Source: Pythium myriotylum (lineage: Eukaryota; Oomycota; Peronosporomycetes; Pythiales; Pythiaceae). From it: 64,000 bases of DNA. Below the pieces are notes generated by a model that saw nothing but the letters and a program-made list of their open reading frames with translations, ran no database searches and had not been told where the DNA came from. The stretch is from NCBI GenBank assembly GCA_023091665.1, contig JALJCQ010000046.1:18935-82934 (forward strand), in the 5' to 3' direction. Each line of letters starts with the position of its first letter. Position 1 is the first letter of the stretch. The position numbers were made by a program, and so were the translations under genes. This document shows, in pieces, positions 58,989-64,000 of this stretch.

Positions 58989-60212
58989 TCTTTTTGATCC
59001 ACGCCCGACTCCACTCACATACACAAACACACCGCATACTACAACAACCAAAACAATAAAACAACACAACTAATCACCACACAATCAAACACAAACACAC
59101 ACACCAGCACATTATCTATCACCTCCTTCCCGTCACCCTCATCCTATCCTCGACAATGCTCGCTCTTCGTCGTGCTTGCTTGTCTTTCTTTCCACACTCC
59201 ACCGCTGCCCGCATGTTGGCTCCATTTGATGAGCATGTCACCATCTAACCAGCGTGTGCGTTCAGCTGACAAGGTGAACCAGGAGTCGGCACCAACCCCC
59301 GCACTTGTTCCCACGCATGTGGCTTCAATCCACTCGCACTCGTTGGTTCTAGCCCCTCACCGCGGACCCAGCGTGGGTGGGTGAGTGGGTGGGTCCCAAC
59401 TACGAGTCCATCGACCACGTTCAGGTTGGTGTAGTCGTTCGAGTCTGTCGTGCCAACACATACGCGCAGTTGAGTCGAGATCCTGTGTGGACAATAGACA
59501 CCTTCGCTCAGCTCGCACAGACGACACGAGGCGAAGGATGAAGGACGGATCAGCCCACCTGTGTGGGGTGGCATCAACCGGAAGGCAAGCGGGATGCTCG
59601 TTTCGGTTTCGGTCGCGGTTTCGGTATCGGTTTCGGTCGCGGTCGCGGTCGCGGTCGCGGTCGCGGTCGCGGTCGCGGTTCCGAGTTCAGTTTGGCTTTT
59701 GGTTTCGTTGATGTGAGGATAGCACTCATCATGCGTGAGAGAATGATAGTACGACGAGATAACGGGCTGACAAGCATGATCGGTAGGCAGACGTATAGGC
59801 CAATCGAGTCGTGGACGGCGTCGGATGGATGGATGGCATTTGGGTCGGGTGTTTGACAGCAGTGCGGGGTCACACGCATTCGGAAGGAGCTGTGTATCAC
59901 CACGTAGGGATGGATGGTCAGATGGATCTGGGGTCTGGGGTCTGGGGTCTGGGTAATGTGTGCGTAGAGGGTAAAGCAATGGCATGCGGTGGGGGTGTAG
60001 TGTGGGGAGCGTTGTGTTGGGTTGTTGGGATCCGTGTGCGCCGGTGCGGCGTGTGGTGGCGTGTGTGTATCTGGTTGTGGCGGTTTGTTGGTTAGTTGTT
60101 CGCGTGGAGGCGATGATGTGTGTATTGTGTTGTTGTTGGTGTAATGTGAAAGTTGTCCAAGTGTATTGTCAAAGCGGGGTTTGTTGAGTGAGCGTAGGAG
60201 TCTGGTTTCGAC

Positions 60213-60284
60213 GCGCGGGTAGCTCAGTGGTAGAGCTTTCGATTGCAGCTCGAAGGGTCACTGGTTCGAACCCGGTCTCGCGCT
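60213..60284 (+). tRNA. tRNA-Cys(GCA), unit 40
   Basis: Canonical copy. n=12, m=2, 1,289 bp. Confidence 0.97.
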
Positions 60285-61501
60285 TCTTTTTGATCCACGC
60301 CCGACTCCACTCACATACACAAACACACCGCATACTACAACAACCAAAACAATAAAACAACACAACTAATCACCACACAATCAAACACAAACACACACAC
60401 CAGCACATTATCTATCACCTCCTTCCCGTCACCCTCATCCTATCCTCGACAATGCTCGCTCTTCGTCGTGCTTGCTTGTCTTTCTTTCCACACTCCACCG
60501 CTGCCCGCATGTTGGCTCCATTTGATGAGCATGTCACCATCTAACCAGCGTGTGCGTTCAGCTGACAAGGTGAACCAGGAGTCGGCACCAACCCCCGCAC
60601 TTGTTCCCACGCATGTGGCTTCAATCCACTCGCACTCGTTGGTTCTAGCCCCTCACCGCGGACCCAGCGTGGGTGGGTGAGTGGGTGGGTCCCAACTACG
60701 AGTCCATCGACCACGTTCAGGTTGGTGTAGTCGTTCGAGTCTGTCGTGCCAACACATACGCGCAGTTGAGTCGAGATCCTGTGTGGACAATAGACACCTT
60801 CGCTCAGCTCGCACAGACGACACGAGGCGAAGGATGAAGGACGGATCAGCCCACCTGTGTGGGGTGGCATCAACCGGAAGGCAAGCGGGATGCTCGTTTC
60901 GGTTTCGGTCGCGGTTTCGGTATCGGTTTCGGTCGCGGTCGCGGTCGCGGTCGCGGTCGCGGTCGCGGTCGCGGTTCCGAGTTCAGTTTGGCTTTTGGTT
61001 TCGTTGATGTGAGGATAGCACTCATCATGCGTGAGAGAATGATAGTACGACGAGATAACGGGCTGACAAGCATGATCGGTAGGCAGACGTATAGGCCAAT
61101 CGAGTCGTGGACGGCGTCGGATGGATGGATGGCATTTGGGTCGGGTGTTTGACAGCAGTGCGGGGTCACACGCATTCGGAAGGAGCTGTGTATCACCACG
61201 TAGGGATGGATGGTCAGATGGATCTGGGGTCTGGGGTCTGGGTAATGTGTGCGTAGAGGGTAAAGCAATGGCATGCGGTGGGGGTGTAGTGTGGGGAGCG
61301 TTGTGTTGGGTTGTTGGGATCCGTGTGCGCCGGTGCGGCGTGTGGTGGCGTGTGTGTATCTGGTTGTGGCGGTTTGTTGGTTAGTTGTTCGCGTGGAGGC
61401 GATGATGTGTGTATTGTGTTGTTGTTGGTGTAATGTGAAAGTTGTCCAAGTGTATTGTCAAAGCGGGGTTTGTTGAGTGAGCGTAGGAGTCTGGTTTCGA
61501 C

Positions 61502-61573
61502 GCGCGGGTAGCTCAGTGGTAGAGCTTTCGATTGCAGCTCGAAGGGTCACTGGTTCGAACCCGGTCTCGCGCT
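61502..61573 (+). tRNA. tRNA-Cys(GCA), unit 41
   Basis: Canonical copy. n=10, m=3, 1,284 bp. Confidence 0.97.
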
Positions 61574-62785
61574 TCTTTTTGATCCACGCCCGACTCCACT
61601 CACATACACAAACACACCGCATACTACAACAACCAAAACAATAAAACAACACAACTAATCACCACACAATCAAACACAAACACACACACCAGCACATTAT
61701 CTATCACCTCCTTCCCGTCACCCTCATCCTATCCTCGACAATGCTCGCTCTTCGTCGTGCTTGCTTGTCTTTCTTTCCACACTCCACCGCTGCCCGCATG
61801 TTGGCTCCATTTGATGAGCATGTCACCATCTAACCAGCGTGTGCGTTCAGCTGACAAGGTGAACCAGGAGTCGGCACCAACCCCCGCACTTGTTCCCACG
61901 CATGTGGCTTCAATCCACTCGCACTCGTTGGTTCTAGCCCCTCACCGCGGACCCAGCGTGGGTGGGTGAGTGGGTGGGTCCCAACTACGAGTCCATCGAC
62001 CACGTTCAGGTTGGTGTAGTCGTTCGAGTCTGTCGTGCCAACACATACGCGCAGTTGAGTCGAGATCCTGTGTGGACAATAGACACCTTCGCTCAGCTCG
62101 CACAGACGACACGAGGCGAAGGATGAAGGACGGATCAGCCCACCTGTGTGGGGTGGCATCAACCGGAAGGCAAGCGGGATGCTCGTTTCGGTTTCGGTCG
62201 CGGTTTCGGTATCGGTTTCGGTCGCGGTCGCGGTCGCGGTCGCGGTCGCGGTTCCGAGTTCAGTTTGGCTTTTGGTTTCGTTGATGTGAGGATAGCACTC
62301 ATCATGCGTGAGAGAATGATAGTACGACGAGATAACGGGCTGACAAGCATGATCGGTAGGCAGACGTATAGGCCAATCGAGTCGTGGACGGCGTCGGATG
62401 GATGGATGGCATTTGGGTCGGGTGTTTGACAGCAGTGCGGGGTCACACGCATTCGGAAGGAGCTGTGTATCACCACGTAGGGATGGATGGTCAGATGGAT
62501 CTGGGGTCTGGGGTCTGGGGTCTGGGTAATGTGTGCGTAGAGGGTAAAGCAATGGCATGCGGTGGGGGTGTAGTGTGGGGAGCGTTGTGTTGGGTTGTTG
62601 GGATCCGTGTGCGCCGGTGCGGCGTGTGGTGGCGTGTGTGTATCTGGTTGTGGCGGTTTGTTGGTTAGTTGTTCGCGTGGAGGCGATGATGTGTGTATTG
62701 TGTTGTTGTTGGTGTAATGTGAAAGTTGTCCAAGTGTATTGTCAAAGCGGGGTTTGTTGAGTGAGCGTAGGAGTCTGGTTTCGAC

Positions 62786-62857
62786 GCGCGGGTAGCTCAG
62801 TGGTAGAGCTTTCGATTGCAGCTCGAAGGGTCACTGGTTCGAACCCGGTCTCGCGCT
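62786..62857 (+). tRNA. tRNA-Cys(GCA), unit 42 (unit cut by window edge)
   Basis: Canonical copy. n=12, m=3. The window ends inside the G/T-rich spacer, so the array continues. Confidence 0.97.
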
Positions 62858-64000
62858 TCTTTTTGATCCACGCCCGACTCCACTCACATACACAAACACA
62901 CCGCATACTACAACAACCAAAACAATAAAACAACACAACTAATCACCACACAATCAAACACAAACACACACACCAGCACATTATCTATCACCTCCTTCCC
63001 GTCACCCTCATCCTATCCTCGACAATGCTCGCTCTTCGTCGTGCTTGCTTGTCTTTCTTTCCACACTCCACCGCTGCCCGCATGTTGGCTCCATTTGATG
63101 AGCATGTCACCATCTAACCAGCGTGTGCGTTCAGCTGACAAGGTGAACCAGGAGTCGGCACCAACCCCCGCACTTGTTCCCACGCATGTGGCTTCAATCC
63201 ACTCGCACTCGTTGGTTCTAGCCCCTCACCGCGGACCCAGCGTGGGTGGGTGAGTGGGTGGGTCCCAACTACGAGTCCATCGACCACGTTCAGGTTGGTG
63301 TAGTCGTTCGAGTCTGTCGTGCCAACACATACGCGCAGTTGAGTCGAGATCCTGTGTGGACAATAGACACCTTCGCTCAGCTCGCACAGACGACACGAGG
63401 CGAAGGATGAAGGACGGATCAGCCCACCTGTGTGGGGTGGCATCAACCGGAAGGCAAGCGGGATGCTCGTTTCGGTTTCGGTCGCGGTTTCGGTATCGGT
63501 TTCGGTCGCGGTCGCGGTCGCGGTCGCGGTCGCGGTCGCGGTCGCGGTTCCGAGTTCAGTTTGGCTTTTGGTTTCGTTGATGTGAGGATAGCACTCATCA
63601 TGCGTGAGAGAATGATAGTACGACGAGATAACGGGCTGACAAGCATGATCGGTAGGCAGACGTATAGGCCAATCGAGTCGTGGACGGCGTCGGATGGATG
63701 GATGGCATTTGGGTCGGGTGTTTGACAGCAGTGCGGGGTCACACGCATTCGGAAGGAGCTGTGTATCACCACGTAGGGATGGATGGTCAGATGGATCTGG
63801 GGTCTGGGGTCTGGGGTCTGGGTAATGTGTGCGTAGAGGGTAAAGCAATGGCATGCGGTGGGGGTGTAGTGTGGGGAGCGTTGTGTTGGGTTGTTGGGAT
63901 CCGTGTGCGCCGGTGCGGCGTGTGGTGGCGTGTGTGTATCTGGTTGTGGCGGTTTGTTGGTTAGTTGTTCGCGTGGAGGCGATGATGTGTGTATTGTGTT

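Larger units (their letters stand above)
6133..64000 (+). repeat. Tandem array of tRNA-Cys units (about 1.25-1.31 kb each), 42 units, open at right edge
   Basis: Every unit begins at nucleotide 1 of a tRNA-Cys gene and runs to the next one, all in the same direction. Unit length follows 1217 + 6n + 7(m-2), with n from 6 to 14 hexamers and m 2 or 3 heptamers. Exceptions are unit 1 (one G fewer), unit 34 (two extra bases, tRNA start missing) and unit 36 (one base fewer). Outside the two microrepeats the units are almost identical. Diagnostic point variants at unit positions 158, 314, 404 and 416 read CCCC or TCCC in units 1-15, change stepwise in 16-21 and are fixed as TTTA in 22-42. Five insertions interrupt the array after units 12, 19, 31, 32 and 33. 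The LINE lies at the same tRNA site, so the array probably continues to its left. Entamoeba tRNA arrays with short repeats in the spacers are a known parallel, though their units differ. Confidence 0.97.

Noticed and set aside
6133..64000. CRISPR-like or rDNA-like array
   Set aside because: The repeat unit is over 1.2 kb with a tRNA gene, not short repeats with unique spacers. No 18S, 28S or 5S sequence is recognised in the unit.

Overview
The window is nuclear DNA of a eukaryote. It holds one retrotransposon followed by a tandem array of tRNA genes. The tRNA genes lack an encoded CCA, have internal A and B boxes and end in a T-run terminator. The retrotransposon is an APE-endonuclease LINE. 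Its reverse transcriptase sequence style (FLDFEKAYDRV, RGVKQGDPLS, FADDSTLL) recalls L1/Tx1-group elements of oomycetes. I therefore lean towards an oomycete or other stramenopile, but this rests on recognition only and is moderate to low confidence.

Region 1 (1-6132, minus strand): the 5' part of a non-LTR retrotransposon. It has a 94-nt 5' UTR, a 905-residue ORF1 (3321-6038) and an ORF2 that stays open from 3349 to the left edge (at least 1,116 codons). ORF2 carries an intact APE endonuclease and an intact reverse transcriptase. No disabling mutation is visible. The 3' end lies outside the window. The LINE 5' end abuts nucleotide 1 of a tRNA-Cys gene.

Region 2 (6133-64000): a head-to-tail array of about 1.25-1.31 kb units, each starting with a tRNA-Cys(GCA) gene on the plus strand. 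I count 42 tRNA loci: 40 canonical, one with a G5-to-C change (33414) and one lacking its first 8 nt (52487). There are also five 16-nt 5' fragments. The array runs off the right edge. Almost every unit length follows 1217 + 6n + 7(m-2). Here n is the number of hexamers (GGTCGC, GGTTTC, GGTATC) before GGTTCC, and m is the number of TCTGGGG heptamers. Point variants at unit positions 158, 314, 404 and 416 change along the array in overlapping blocks. This is what unequal crossing-over and gene conversion produce.

Region 3 (within the array): five copies of a short retroelement-like insertion, all in minus orientation and all at one site, the D loop of a tRNA-Cys. They are at 21538-22331, 31245-32122, 47604-48366, 49661-50423 and 51724-52486. 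In three copies a 16-bp target duplication (GCGCGGGTAGCTCAGT) is exactly tRNA nucleotides 1-16, and a fourth has 18 bp. An intact tRNA gene is therefore regenerated on one side of the insert. The LINE sits at the same junction.

Reading: the array looks like a genomic niche for a tRNA-Cys-targeted LINE and a short, probably non-autonomous, partner. It would resemble the use of rDNA by R1/R2. The target duplication preserves a complete internal Pol III promoter and the mature tRNA sequence. Nothing in the spacers looks protein-coding.
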